Assembly (NCBI GenBank): GCA_036725605.1
Contig: DAIMDW010000031.1
Coordinates: 1 to 64,000 of the forward strand
DNA: 64,000 bases
Direction of reading: 5' to 3'
DNA from: CALBTQ01 sp036725605
GTDB taxonomy: Bacteria > Lernaellota > Lernaellaia > Lernaellales > Lernaellaceae
Shown here one piece after another: positions 50,211-59,185 of the stretch (positions are counted from its first letter, which is position 1; each line of letters starts with the position of its first letter). The notes under the pieces are model-generated. The model was not told where the DNA came from, did no database searches, and saw nothing but the letters and a program-made list of their open reading frames with translations. A program made the position numbers and the translations under genes.

Positions 50211-51419
50211 TCAGGGGCGCAGCGGAATTGGCGTGTTCGCCGTCAGTTCCTTCGCGCGTACGATGTGCTGCGTTTCGCGTCCGTCGGCGAAGGTCACCTT
50301 GACCACCATCGTCGGGCGCTCGCCGTCGGTTTGCGTCGTGTCCACTTTGGGCGTGAAGAACGTCGCCGAAGAGCCATCTTTGGCGATGGCGAACATGCCC
50401 TCAAGCTGCTCGGCGGCAAACGGCCGGCGCGAACGATACCCCGCGGCCAGCCGGTCTTGCCCGTCCAGCGCGACCAGTTCCATCCAGGAAAAATAGTTGG
50501 CGGCGATCTCGGGCAGCAGCATTTCGTCGACGCGGCGGTAATAGGGGCCGTACTGCCCGCTGACCTCGTCGGTCAACCACAGCAGCGCCAGATCGACGCG
50601 GCCCTTTTTGTCCAGCCGCGCGTGCAGCACCGGAATGAACCGGCCGCCCAGCCGCCGCGTGAAGAGGGCGAAATTCTCCTGTCCGCCTTCGCCGTCGGTC
50701 ACCGTGGCGAACGCCTTGGTCGGCGGCTGGTCCGCCATCGCCAGCGGCGCGGCCTTGGCCGTCTTCACCGCCAGGTGCGCATCGAGCGGCTGTTCGTATT
50801 GATCGCCCCTGACGCTCCACACGTAGGCGCCCTCGTCGCGCCGCGTATCGGGCGCGATCGTCTCCAGCGCGCCGGGCAGGTTCACCGCGACGGTCAGCGA
50901 ACTGGCCTGGAGCATTTGTTTTTGTTCGCCCATGCCGCTCGGATTATCCTCGTAGTAGCGGCCGATGCGCACGATTTTTTGCTGGTCGATGCGCTCGGCG
51001 TGCAGCGTGAAGTCGAAGCCCTTCGTGCGTTTGCAAAACAGCGTCTTTTTGTGCTGGAGCTTCGTGTCCAGACCCAGCAGCGCCAGGTAGGCGCTCAGCG
51101 CTTTGCCGTCGGCGAACAGCAATTGCCGCTCGATGACCGTCTTGTTGGCTTCGGCGACCACCGCCACGCCGGCCAGGGTCAGCCCTTCGATCGCCGCGGC
51201 GTCGGCGGCGGTGGATTCTTGCAGTTCCTTGGTCAGCGCGGCCGTGTCGGTCTGCATCGACGACAGGCGCATATTGAAGGCGGCGGTCGGCAGCTTGACC
51301 GCGTGCGTCAGCAAGCCCTCGCCGGTTTCGAACACGTGCACGCGCAAATCGACCTCGTAGCAGCCGGTCAGCAACAGGACCAACGTCAACAGCACGGATA
51401 CGATCAGGATTTTTTTCAT
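50211..51419 (-). CDS. Family A lipoprotein (A2)
   Basis: A 402-residue lipoprotein (lipobox LLTGC, Cys20, then YEVDLRVHVFETGEG). Paralogue of A1 of almost equal length. The N-terminal third is more helical here (STAADAAAIEGLTLAGVAVVA). The C-terminal FTPKVDTTQTDGERPTMVV and VTFADGR region is the best conserved. The 12-bp B2-A2 gap holds TAGGAG, in which the B2 stop overlaps the ribosome binding site, exactly as between B1 and A1. No known family recognised. Confidence 0.75.
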   Translation of the reverse strand: MKKILIVSVLLTLVLLLTGCYEVDLRVHVFETGEGLLTHAVKLPTAAFNMRLSSMQTDTAALTKELQESTAADAAAIEGLTLAGVAVVAEANKTVIERQLLFADGKALSAYLALLGLDTKLQHKKTLFCKRTKGFDFTLHAERIDQQKIVRIGRYYEDNPSGMGEQKQMLQASSLTVAVNLPGALETIAPDTRRDEGAYVWSVRGDQYEQPLDAHLAVKTAKAAPLAMADQPPTKAFATVTDGEGGQENFALFTRRLGGRFIPVLHARLDKKGRVDLALLWLTDEVSGQYGPYYRRVDEMLLPEIAANYFSWMELVALDGQDRLAAGYRSRRPFAAEQLEGMFAIAKDGSSATFFTPKVDTTQTDGERPTMVVKVTFADGRETQHIVRAKELTANTPIPLRP

Positions 51420-51431
51420 CGCGTGTATCTC

Positions 51432-52745
51432 CTACTTGGCCGCCGGGATGCGGACGATCAACATCGAGGGACCGGCCAGGTGGTCGGCGGTGAATTCCAT
51501 CTCCACTGTGCGGTCGTTCATCTTTTCGCCGTTGGTGCCGGAGACCGCGCGCGGCATGCTGACGATCAGCATGCCCAGCGGCTGCTCGGGCGCCTCTTCG
51601 AGCGCGCCGAAGGTCAGCAGCGGGCCGACGGCGAAGCTGTACACCAGTTCGTCGTTGTCGCGCCGCACGCTGATCAACTCGCCGAACGCGCCGGCCGGCA
51701 GCGGCTGCCGCCGTTTGCGCTCGAAGACCGTCGTGTTTCCGTTCCCGAATTTGGTCGTACGCGAAATGGTGCAATTGTAATTGGCGTTGACCTCCGGCAG
51801 CAGGTAGTGCAGCAGCGCCTCGCGCTCGGCCATCAACTCGCCCGCCGCCCCGCGGAACATGCGCCCCTGCGTTATGCCGATTGTCCCGTCCTCGTTCACG
51901 GTCAGGTGCAGGAGAAACGTGCTGTCCACGATCGCCGCCTGCGCCGCGGCCTTTAAGTGTTCGCTTTCCTTGAGCCGCTCGACGACGGCCAGGATCTTTT
52001 TGTATTCCGGCGTCGGTTCCGGAGCGAGTATCTCGCGCCGCTTGCTCAGTTCCGGGGCAGAGAAGGGCAGACCGGCGAAACGCCCGATCATCTTCGTCGG
52101 GCGCGTCATCAGATCCATCTTGCCGACGTACTCCACCGCGCCGTCGACCGTGCGGTTGATCGTCGCGCCTTCCACCGGCTCGCCGAAGTTCTCGCGTTCG
52201 GCTTCGCGCGGACCTTCGATGATGATCTTCACCTGGCCCTGGTTTTCCTGGCCGCCCAGCATCGGTTGTTCGCCGCCTTCTTCGCCCATGCCGGGCAATT
52301 CCCGGCCGGCCATGTCGACCGTCACGGTCCAGCGCACGGTCGGCTCGGTGTTGGTCTTGCCCGTCGGCGCCTGGGTGGTCAACGAAAACTGCGGATACCG
52401 CGACGAGCCGGCGAACGCGTTCCAGGCCTGCGTGGAAGTGAAGGAGAACGTCAGACCCATACGGCACACGCGCTCGACGCAGTACGCTTCGGCATGCACG
52501 ATGCGTACGTCCGGCGTGTTCTTGAGTTCCTCCTCGGCCTTGATCAACGCCAGGGCCATCAGGTCCTTGATGTCGGAAATGCCGCGCTGATCCATCACCA
52601 GGTCGATCAAGTCCTGCGGTATCTCCACCGCCTCGAAATAGGTGCCGCTGCCGTCGGGCAGCAGGCGGACGCGGATTTCGTTGTCCAGGCAGCCCGCCAG
52701 CACGAGCAGTAACGCCAGGACCGTCAGGATACGCATCAGGCGCAT
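51432..52745 (-). CDS. Family B lipoprotein (B2)
   Basis: A 437-residue lipoprotein (lipobox VLAGC, Cys19). Paralogue of B1 with the LLPDGSGTYFEAVEI start, a Cys pair YCVERVC not found in B1, the Gly/Glu-rich insertion MGEEGGEQPMLGGQENQG, and the C-terminal EMEFTADHLAGPSMLIVRIP. GGGAGG 4 bp upstream supports ATG 52745. It opens the tandem cassette region, 79 bp downstream of the small helical protein gene. Confidence 0.75.
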   Translation of the reverse strand: MRLMRILTVLALLLVLAGCLDNEIRVRLLPDGSGTYFEAVEIPQDLIDLVMDQRGISDIKDLMALALIKAEEELKNTPDVRIVHAEAYCVERVCRMGLTFSFTSTQAWNAFAGSSRYPQFSLTTQAPTGKTNTEPTVRWTVTVDMAGRELPGMGEEGGEQPMLGGQENQGQVKIIIEGPREAERENFGEPVEGATINRTVDGAVEYVGKMDLMTRPTKMIGRFAGLPFSAPELSKRREILAPEPTPEYKKILAVVERLKESEHLKAAAQAAIVDSTFLLHLTVNEDGTIGITQGRMFRGAAGELMAEREALLHYLLPEVNANYNCTISRTTKFGNGNTTVFERKRRQPLPAGAFGELISVRRDNDELVYSFAVGPLLTFGALEEAPEQPLGMLIVSMPRAVSGTNGEKMNDRTVEMEFTADHLAGPSMLIVRIPAAK

Positions 52746-52824
52746 GAAACCTCCCGTTGAAAAGTGAAACGGCCGCCGTGGGCCGGTACAGTTAGGACAC
52801 GCGCAAACGCGATTCGGTTCGCGT

Positions 52825-53280
52825 TTATTCGATTTCCACCTTGGTAATGCGCGGCTTGGGGGCGTGCGGATCGTGATCGCGTTCGTGCAGCAGGAATTTT
52901 TTCAGCGCCATGAGCGCCTCGACCTTGAGCACGTCGCGTTCGCCGCTGGCGAAACGCCCGGTGCGCTCGGCCTCCTTGTCCAGCAGCTCGACCAACTGAT
53001 CCAGCGCCTCTTTGCGCGCCTTGATGATCTCGTCCGGCGGCGGTCCGGGCAGGTGTGAAATGGCGTAGTCGATGCCCGCCGCCGCGCCCTCGAAAAAGTA
53101 CACCGGCAATCCGCCGATCGACTCGGGCGCTTCGCCGGACAGTTCGGCCAACAGCTTGATCACCTCGCGCAACGCGACCAGAATCTCGCGCTGGCCGACG
53201 AGAAAATGCCCCTTGGCGTTTTCCAGCCGATTGAGCACGTCGTGCAGATGAATCTGCGTGCGTTCGTCGTTTTCGTTCAC
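52825..53280 (-). CDS. Small acidic helical protein coupled to the ArsA-type ATPase
   Basis: A 151-residue soluble protein, not recognised. It is largely helical: HLHDVLNRLENAKGHFLVGQ, LREVIKLLAELSGEAPESIG, IIKARKEALDQLVELLDKEA, then a basic KKFLLHERDHDPHAPKPRI and acidic end. GTG 53280 overlaps the ATPase stop (GTGA at 53277), so the two are co-translated and probably work together. Similar small helical proteins sometimes accompany ArsA-like ATPases, but I cannot place this one. Confidence 0.7.
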   Translation of the reverse strand: MNENDERTQIHLHDVLNRLENAKGHFLVGQREILVALREVIKLLAELSGEAPESIGGLPVYFFEGAAAGIDYAISHLPGPPPDEIIKARKEALDQLVELLDKEAERTGRFASGERDVLKVEALMALKKFLLHERDHDPHAPKPRITKVEIE

Positions 53281-54446
53281 ACCGTTTCCTTGGTGAAGAG
53301 AATGCGAAACGTCTCGCGGTCGAGCTTGGCCTTGGTCACTTGGTGATCGGCCAGTTGCCGCGGCAGCAGCAAGTGACGCACGTAACCGCCGGCGGTGACG
53401 ATCAACTCGCCTTCCTTGACCAGCAGCTCGACCTGGTTTTTGGTGATGCCCGGCAGGTGCAGCCGCATTTCGTAGGTGCCGTTCGCGCCCTCCAGTTCGA
53501 AGGGCCGGCCGCGATGCAGCACCGCCGCCGGCTCGCTGCCGTCGAACAACTCTTCGGCCACCGTGCCCACCGCGCGCAGGCCGGTCATCTCCTTGGGGAA
53601 CAACCGGCAGCGCAGCAGCGGCAACGGCGCGAACGCGGTGCGGATTTCCTCCAGGTGCTGCGCCTGAATGTCCAGCCACTGCGCCAGGTACGCGCCGACC
53701 TCGTTGGGCAGCAGCCGGTTGACCACCACCGCGTCGACCGGATACCCGTACAGGCTCAGACAGGTGTAGGCCCGCCGGCTTTCGGCCAGCACCATCTTCT
53801 CCGCGTTGGTCACCAGCCGCACGCTGGTGCGGTCCGGATCGGTCAGCAGGTCCTTGATGTCCATCATGCGCTTGTACAGGTCCTCGGCCTGCCCGAACAC
53901 CTCGTCGCCCGGCAGCGGCGCCTTGATGATGCGCTCGGCCATCGGCCGCACCGCCTTGACCAGCTTGCGCTCGATGTCGAAGAAGCGGTTCATGTACCAG
54001 TCCACCACGTCGGTGAAGCCCAGCAGTTGCAGCGTGGCCCCCGTCGGCGCGCAGTCCAGAATCGCCAGGTCGTACTTGCCCGCTTCGTTCAGTTCCAGCA
54101 GACGCAGCAGTGAAAAAAGGTCCTCCATCCCCGGCAGGACCGACAGCTCGTCGGCGATCGCCTCGCCGTAGCCGCGGCTGGACAGAAAATGCTTGATGTA
54201 CGTCTGGATCGTGCCCCAATTCAGCGCCAGTTCGTGGCGCACGTCGACCTCGCAGGCGTACAGGTTGGTGGCGATGCGCACCGGCTCGGGACCGATGGGT
54301 TTTTCGAACAAATCCGAAAGGCTGTGGGCGGCGTCGGTGGACAACACGATGGTTTTCAAGCCTTTTTTGGCGCAGGCGACCGCCGTGGCCGCGCTGACCG
54401 TCGTTTTGCCCACACCGCCCTTGCCGGTGTATAAAATGACGCGCAT
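53277..54446 (-). CDS. ArsA/Get3-type ATPase with C-terminal HSP20-like domain
   Basis: A 389-residue P-loop ATPase of the ArsA/Get3 (deviant Walker A) group. Residues 1-290 carry TGKGGVGKTTVSAATAVACA, the switch LSTDAAHSLSDLF, the DCAPTGATLQLLGF switch II and RLVTNAEKMVLAESRRAY. Residues about 300-389 form an HSP20/alpha-crystallin-like domain (YEMRLHLPGITKNQVELLVK then EGELIVTAGGYVRHLLLP), a fusion common in bacterial ArsA homologues. No arsenite Cys triad and no ars genes are visible, so arsenic export is unlikely; a role in membrane-protein targeting or lipoprotein handling is inference from the neighbouring lipoprotein cassettes. Confidence 0.85.
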   Translation of the reverse strand: MRVILYTGKGGVGKTTVSAATAVACAKKGLKTIVLSTDAAHSLSDLFEKPIGPEPVRIATNLYACEVDVRHELALNWGTIQTYIKHFLSSRGYGEAIADELSVLPGMEDLFSLLRLLELNEAGKYDLAILDCAPTGATLQLLGFTDVVDWYMNRFFDIERKLVKAVRPMAERIIKAPLPGDEVFGQAEDLYKRMMDIKDLLTDPDRTSVRLVTNAEKMVLAESRRAYTCLSLYGYPVDAVVVNRLLPNEVGAYLAQWLDIQAQHLEEIRTAFAPLPLLRCRLFPKEMTGLRAVGTVAEELFDGSEPAAVLHRGRPFELEGANGTYEMRLHLPGITKNQVELLVKEGELIVTAGGYVRHLLLPRQLADHQVTKAKLDRETFRILFTKETV

Positions 54447-54502
54447 GCACCTATCCCGTTGTTGAATTCCGGAGCTAACCATGGCATTGCGGGCCGCGCA
54501 GG

Positions 54503-55987
54503 TCAAGGCTGGCGCGCGGCGATGTACTCGTCCATGCCGATGTCCCAGCCGGCGCCGCTGGGGCGCGCGTCGCCTTCGAAGTCGTAAAAAACTTCGGGTC
54601 GATCGTACCAGGGTGTGGGGTCGATGCCCGCGTCGATACACGGGCTGCCTTCCGCCAGGTGCGCGTAATAATCGCCGGTCAGCATCGGTTCCTGCGCGAT
54701 GTTGCCGACGGCCGACTCGCATTCGCGCCACTCGCAGGCGTTGATTTCGTCGGCGGTGTACAGCGAGTCCCCGCTGCCATTAATCAACATGCCGCCCATC
54801 TGATTGTAAAAATCGTTGCCGAATAGATCAAAAGTGGGAAGGAGATAGGTCTGCGTGACCAGACAGTAGGCTTCGATAATTCCGGTGCCGCTCATGATGA
54901 TGTTGTTGCCCAGGATATGCGCCCCGCCCGGCAGCCAGGCTCCCATGGCGAATTGGCCCGTCCCCGGGAAAAGCGTGTTGTGCAGGGTCAGCGTATCGCC
55001 GAGGGCGTACATTCCGACGGCGAGCGGCGAATAGGCGGTGCGCATCACGTTGTTGATCAGGGTCGCCTGCGCCGCATAGCCCACGAAAACGCCGGTGGCG
55101 AGAAAATTCCCTTGTTGGGCAATCAGGATGTTGCGAATGACTTGCGCCTGCGAAAGGCCGTCGATGAACACCGGCGCGAGAATGCCGTAGCCGAAAGCGC
55201 CGGTCTTGCCGGTGATGATCGTATTGCGCTCCAGCCGCGCCAACCCGCCGTGAATCGCCACCCCGTGACTGTACACGTCCATCTCGGCTTCCGGCTCCAG
55301 ACAATCCGGGGTCGTAATTATGTTGTCGCGCAGGCGCACCCGGCCCGCGTTAATGATGACGGTGAACAGGTTGATTCGTTCATTTTCGTAGTCGTACATC
55401 GCTTTGCCGGTCAGGCCGAAGCCTTCGACGGTCAGCGTCGTTTCCCGGTAAAACCGCACCGCGAACGTCTTTTCCTTCGCTTCGATAATCGTCGGGTAAT
55501 TGCGCGGATTGCGCGTCCAGCCGATCGCCTCGTAGCCGCCGTACAGCGACGCGGCCGTCGTCACGTTCTCTTGGTATGTTCCCTGCGCGACGAACACGAC
55601 CTTGCCGGTCGCCGCCGCCAGGTTCGCTCCCGCCTGCACCGTGCGTTTGGGCTTGCTCATCGTTCCCGGGTAAGAGTCGTCGCCGGTGATCGCGACGAAC
55701 ACTCCGTTTTCGTTCGACGGTTCCGGCGGCTGCTCCGGCCAATCCTCGGGCGTATCATCGTCGTCGTCGACAGGAGTGAAGTCGTCGTCGTCGTCGGTCG
55801 TGTCGTCGTCATCGTCGTCCGGAGAAAAATCGTCGTTGTCGTCGTCGGGCGTGCCGTCGTCATCATCGTCATTAGCCTGCCCTGAGCCTGTCGAAGGGTC
55901 ATCGTCGTCGTCGCAATCGCAACCCGAATAAGCGAAAAGCGTGCAAAACAACAGAACCGCCAAAATGATTGTCGGGCTCTGCTTCAT
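54503..55987 (-). CDS. Asp-rich-linker beta-helix lipoprotein, paralogue 4
   Basis: A 494-residue lipoprotein (lipobox AYSGC, Cys22). An Asp-rich linker of about 70 residues is interrupted by PSTGSGQAN, encoded by a known type of intergenic palindrome (55875-55898). The domain that follows, shared with three upstream paralogues, starts GVFVAITGDDSYPGTMSKPK and runs through RTVQAGANLAAATGKVVFVA, SLYGGYEAIGW and repeated strand turns (LRDNIITTPD, LERNTIITGKTG, LINNVMRTAY), which is the pattern of right-handed parallel beta-helices. It ends with SPCIDAGIDPTPWYDRPEV and GWDIGMDEYIA, the choice-of-anchor Q-like terminus. Predicted cell-surface or periplasmic protein; no catalytic residues identified. 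Gap to the previous paralogue is 10 bp. Confidence 0.8.
   Translation of the reverse strand: MKQSPTIILAVLLFCTLFAYSGCDCDDDDDPSTGSGQANDDDDDGTPDDDNDDFSPDDDDDDTTDDDDDFTPVDDDDDTPEDWPEQPPEPSNENGVFVAITGDDSYPGTMSKPKRTVQAGANLAAATGKVVFVAQGTYQENVTTAASLYGGYEAIGWTRNPRNYPTIIEAKEKTFAVRFYRETTLTVEGFGLTGKAMYDYENERINLFTVIINAGRVRLRDNIITTPDCLEPEAEMDVYSHGVAIHGGLARLERNTIITGKTGAFGYGILAPVFIDGLSQAQVIRNILIAQQGNFLATGVFVGYAAQATLINNVMRTAYSPLAVGMYALGDTLTLHNTLFPGTGQFAMGAWLPGGAHILGNNIIMSGTGIIEAYCLVTQTYLLPTFDLFGNDFYNQMGGMLINGSGDSLYTADEINACEWRECESAVGNIAQEPMLTGDYYAHLAEGSPCIDAGIDPTPWYDRPEVFYDFEGDARPSGAGWDIGMDEYIAARQP
55875..55898 (-). repeat. Intergenic-type palindromic repeat embedded in coding sequence
   Basis: The minus strand reads CCCTTCGACAGGCTCAGGGC followed by AGGC, a sequence I know as a very common bacterial intergenic repeat (CCTTCGACAGGCTCAGG). 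Here it lies inside the Asp-rich linker, in frame, encoding Pro-Ser-Thr-Gly-Ser-Gly-Gln-Ala. Confidence 0.8.
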
Positions 55988-55997
55988 AAATCCTCCG

Positions 55998-57599
55998 CTA
56001 TCGGGCGGTGTATTCGTCCATCCCGATGTCCCAGCCGGCGCCGTAGGGGCGCGCGTCGCCGTCGTAATCGAAATGGATTTCCGGACCGTCATACCAGGAA
56101 GTGGGATCCAATCCCGCGTCGATGCACGGGCTGGCCGCCGTCAGATGCGGATTGTAAACGCCGCGCAGGCGCGGATCGCCCGTCAGGTTGTCCGCCGCCT
56201 CGTAACACCCGGTCCAGGCGCAGGCGTGCAACTCTTCCAGCGTGTAATAATCTTCGCCGCCGGCGTGCAGCAGCACCGCGCCGTCGGGCACGTCGAAGTG
56301 GTTGTTGTCCAGCGTGATCGTCGACGGTTCGGTCGACGAGTAGGCGTAAAGGCCCGTCACGTCGTCGCCGATGCCGTGCAGTTCGATGATGTTGTTGAGC
56401 AGGATCAATTCCATCGCGCCCGACATTTCGATCAACCCGCCGTAATCGGTCATTCCGCCGCCGTGAAACAGATTGTTGATCGCCGTGACCTTCATCGCCG
56501 GCGCTTCGTCGCTTCTGCGCAGATAAAGCGCGTACGAGCCCAGGGAACGGAACGAGTGGAGCCGATTGGCGATCAGCGTCACCTCCTCGCAGTCGGCAAT
56601 GCAGGCGGCCAGGGTCACCGACATGTTCACCAGCGGATTGGCCGTGGAATAAAACAGGTTGTAGGCGAGGCTGAGCCGTCCGCCTTCCGCGAACAAGCCG
56701 TAGCCGCCGGCGGCGAACGCTTCCACGCTGTGCGGGCCGGTAATCGCGCGGTTGCGCACCATCGTCAGGTCGCTGTTTGCGGAATACACGGCCATGGACG
56801 AGGACAGGTCGGCGACGCAATAGCCCTGGCAAGTGATTCCGCCGGAAACGATCAGGTTGTCATGCAGTTCGACCTGCGAATCGACGATCGATATGCCGAC
56901 CGACTCGCCGGGCGTCATGCCGCTGATCGGCAGGCTGACCAACACGTTCCGGTTCAAAATCGCGTGGGCGTCGACCAGTCGTGCGCCGTACGAACTGTTG
57001 AGCGCCTTGCCGCCGGTGATCGTCAGACCGTCGATGACGATCAACCGGTCGTCCTCCCCGATGATCGTCAGCGGGGTTTTCCATCCGTGCGCCAGAGCGG
57101 TGGGGTGGGTGATCACGTTGCGCTGCCAGGTGCCGACTTGATAGCCGCCGTAGAGCGATGCCGTTGCGTTCACGCTTTCGGTGTACGCGCCCTCGGCGAT
57201 GAACACGACCTTGTCGGTTTGCGCGGCCAGCTCGACGCCGGCCTCCACCGTCCGTTTGGGCGCCGCCATCGTGCCCGGATTGGCGTCGTCGCCGCCCATG
57301 GCCACGAACACGCCGAATTCGTCGGACGGGTTGTCCGGGTCGAACGCGTCGTCGTCGCCGGTGTCGTCGTCGCCGGTGTCGTCGTCGTCGATATCGTCGT
57401 CACCGGTGTCGTCGTCGGTTAGGGAAGAATCGTCGTCGTTCGTGTCATCATCGTCGCCGGTATCGTCGTCATCGTCGCTCGTATCGTTTTCATCGCCGAG
57501 GTTGTCGTCGTTATCGTCGTCATCATCGTTGCATGCGGACAGGAACGAGAAACACCAAACCAAACCGACCAGTAAAACAAATGCCGATATTCGCTTCAT
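55998..57599 (-). CDS. Asp-rich-linker beta-helix lipoprotein, paralogue 3
   Basis: A 533-residue lipoprotein (lipobox FLSAC, Cys23) with the longest Asp-rich linker (about 65 residues of DDDTG units). The same beta-helix domain follows: GVFVAMGGDDANPGTMAAPK, RTVEAGVELAAQTDKVVFIA, SLYGGYQVGTWQRN and turns such as LNRNVLVSLPISG and HDNLIVSGGITCQGYC. It is closest to paralogue 2: both have AMKVTAINNLFHGGG and ELxLLNNxIELHxx. It ends SPCIDAGLDPTSWYDGPEI ... GWDIGMDEYTAR. Gaps to neighbours are 10 and 11 bp. Confidence 0.8.
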   Translation of the reverse strand: MKRISAFVLLVGLVWCFSFLSACNDDDDDNDDNLGDENDTSDDDDDTGDDDDTNDDDSSLTDDDTGDDDIDDDDTGDDDTGDDDAFDPDNPSDEFGVFVAMGGDDANPGTMAAPKRTVEAGVELAAQTDKVVFIAEGAYTESVNATASLYGGYQVGTWQRNVITHPTALAHGWKTPLTIIGEDDRLIVIDGLTITGGKALNSSYGARLVDAHAILNRNVLVSLPISGMTPGESVGISIVDSQVELHDNLIVSGGITCQGYCVADLSSSMAVYSANSDLTMVRNRAITGPHSVEAFAAGGYGLFAEGGRLSLAYNLFYSTANPLVNMSVTLAACIADCEEVTLIANRLHSFRSLGSYALYLRRSDEAPAMKVTAINNLFHGGGMTDYGGLIEMSGAMELILLNNIIELHGIGDDVTGLYAYSSTEPSTITLDNNHFDVPDGAVLLHAGGEDYYTLEELHACAWTGCYEAADNLTGDPRLRGVYNPHLTAASPCIDAGLDPTSWYDGPEIHFDYDGDARPYGAGWDIGMDEYTAR

Positions 57600-57610
57600 G
57601 GTCCACCTCC

Positions 57611-59173
57611 CTACTTTGAGTAATACTCATCCATCCCGATATCCCAGGCGTCGCCGTGCGGCCGCGCCTGACCGTCCATATCGACGTAAATTTCCGCGCC
57701 GCCGTACCAGGGCGAGGGGTTGATTCCCGCGTCGATGCACATGCTGTCGGCGACCAGATGTCCGTCGTAGATGCCCTGCAAACCGGCGTGACCCGCCAGG
57801 TTGTCGCCCGCTTCGTCGCACCCGGCCCAGGCGCAGCCGTTCACCTGCGTCGCGTTAAAACACTGTGTATAGTCGGATTGCAGCAGCATCGTGCCCCACG
57901 GCAGATCGAAAGTGTTGTTGCGCACCGTCAGCCGCGGCGACTGGCCGTACAATGAGGACGCGTCCACGCCCGTCGCCTCGGTGGAGCGCTCGTGCAGTTC
58001 GATGACGTTGTTGAGCAGGGTCAATTCGATGCCGCCGGTCGCCTCGACCAGACCGCCGTATTCGGTGGTGCCGCCGCCGTGGAACAGATTGTTGATCGCC
58101 GTGACCTTCATCGCGGGGTAGGTGAAGCTCTTTTTCATGCTCAGCGCATACGCGCCGATGGAACGAAACGCGTGGAAGCGATTGGCGATCAGCACGACCT
58201 CGTCGCAATCGGTCAACGAGGCGCCGTAGGTGACCGACAGGGTGTAGACCGGGTTGGCCGTGGCATAAAATTGATTGTAAGCCAGATGCGCCGCGCCGCC
58301 CTCCGCGCGCAAGGCGTAGCCGCTGGCGCAGAAGGCGTCCAGGCTGTGCGGTTTGGTCAACAATTGGTTGTGCGTCATCTTCAACGTGCTGTCGAACGAG
58401 TTGACCGCCACGGAATCGGCGTCGGCGACGCAATACGTTGCGCACTGGATCGAGCCGGAAACCACGATGTTGTCGCGCATCTCCACCTGCGAATGGATGA
58501 TCGAAACGCCGATCGTGTAGCCCGACCGTTGGCCGCTGATTGACTGGGCGGTGATGGAATTGCCCGACAGCCGCACGTTCGCATCCAGGATCCTCACGCC
58601 GCAGGAATCGTTCTCGACCATTCCGCCGTCAATGATGAATCCGTCGACGACGATCAGTGCGTCGTCCTTGTCGCCGACCACGAGCAACGGTGTGTTGTGC
58701 TCGTCCCATAGCTTGCTCTGATACAACAGAACGTCGCGCTGCCACGTTCCTTTCTGATAACCGCCGTACAGCGAGACGCTCACGGACGAGTTTCCCTGAT
58801 AAATACCCTCGGCGACGAACACGACCTTGCCGGTCGTCAGCGCCAGGTCGGCGCCGGCCTGCACCGTGCGCTTGGGTGAGGCCATCGTGCCCGGGTTGTC
58901 GTCGCTGCCGCGGTTGTCCACGAACACGCCGATTTCATCGTTCGGCTCGTTGGGGTCGAAGGTGTCGTCGTCGCCGGTGTCGTCGTCGCCGGTGTCGTCG
59001 TCGGTCGTATCATCGTCGCTTGTGTCGTCGTCGGTTGCATCGTCATCCGCCGCGTCATCATCCGCCGCGTCGTTGTCGTCGTCATCGTCGTCATCGTCCG
59101 GTGGGCAGGCAGACAGAGATGAAAGACAAATGATCAATCCAAGCAGCCAAACAAGGATCGCCGGCCGATTCAT
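57611..59173 (-). CDS. Asp-rich-linker beta-helix lipoprotein, paralogue 2
   Basis: A 520-residue lipoprotein (lipobox SLSAC, Cys23) with an Asp-rich linker built of repeated DDDA/DDDT units, then the shared domain: GVFVDNRGSDDNPGTMASPK, RTVQAGADLALTTGKVVFVA, SLYGGYQKGTWQRD. Beta-helix turns include LSGNSITAQSISGQRSG and RDNIVVSGSIQCATYC. Very similar to paralogue 3. Ends SMCIDAGINPSPWYGGAEI and GWDIGMDEYYSK-like (AWDIGMDEYYSK). Part of a four-gene tandem array. Confidence 0.8.
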   Translation of the reverse strand: MNRPAILVWLLGLIICLSSLSACPPDDDDDDDDNDAADDDAADDDATDDDTSDDDTTDDDTGDDDTGDDDTFDPNEPNDEIGVFVDNRGSDDNPGTMASPKRTVQAGADLALTTGKVVFVAEGIYQGNSSVSVSLYGGYQKGTWQRDVLLYQSKLWDEHNTPLLVVGDKDDALIVVDGFIIDGGMVENDSCGVRILDANVRLSGNSITAQSISGQRSGYTIGVSIIHSQVEMRDNIVVSGSIQCATYCVADADSVAVNSFDSTLKMTHNQLLTKPHSLDAFCASGYALRAEGGAAHLAYNQFYATANPVYTLSVTYGASLTDCDEVVLIANRFHAFRSIGAYALSMKKSFTYPAMKVTAINNLFHGGGTTEYGGLVEATGGIELTLLNNVIELHERSTEATGVDASSLYGQSPRLTVRNNTFDLPWGTMLLQSDYTQCFNATQVNGCAWAGCDEAGDNLAGHAGLQGIYDGHLVADSMCIDAGINPSPWYGGAEIYVDMDGQARPHGDAWDIGMDEYYSK

Positions 59174-59185
59174 GAGGCACCTCCA

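Noticed and set aside
53277..54446. Arsenite efflux ATPase
   Set aside because: No arsR, arsB, arsC or arsD nearby, no Cys triad seen, and the C-terminal HSP20-like domain places it in the general ArsA-family group.
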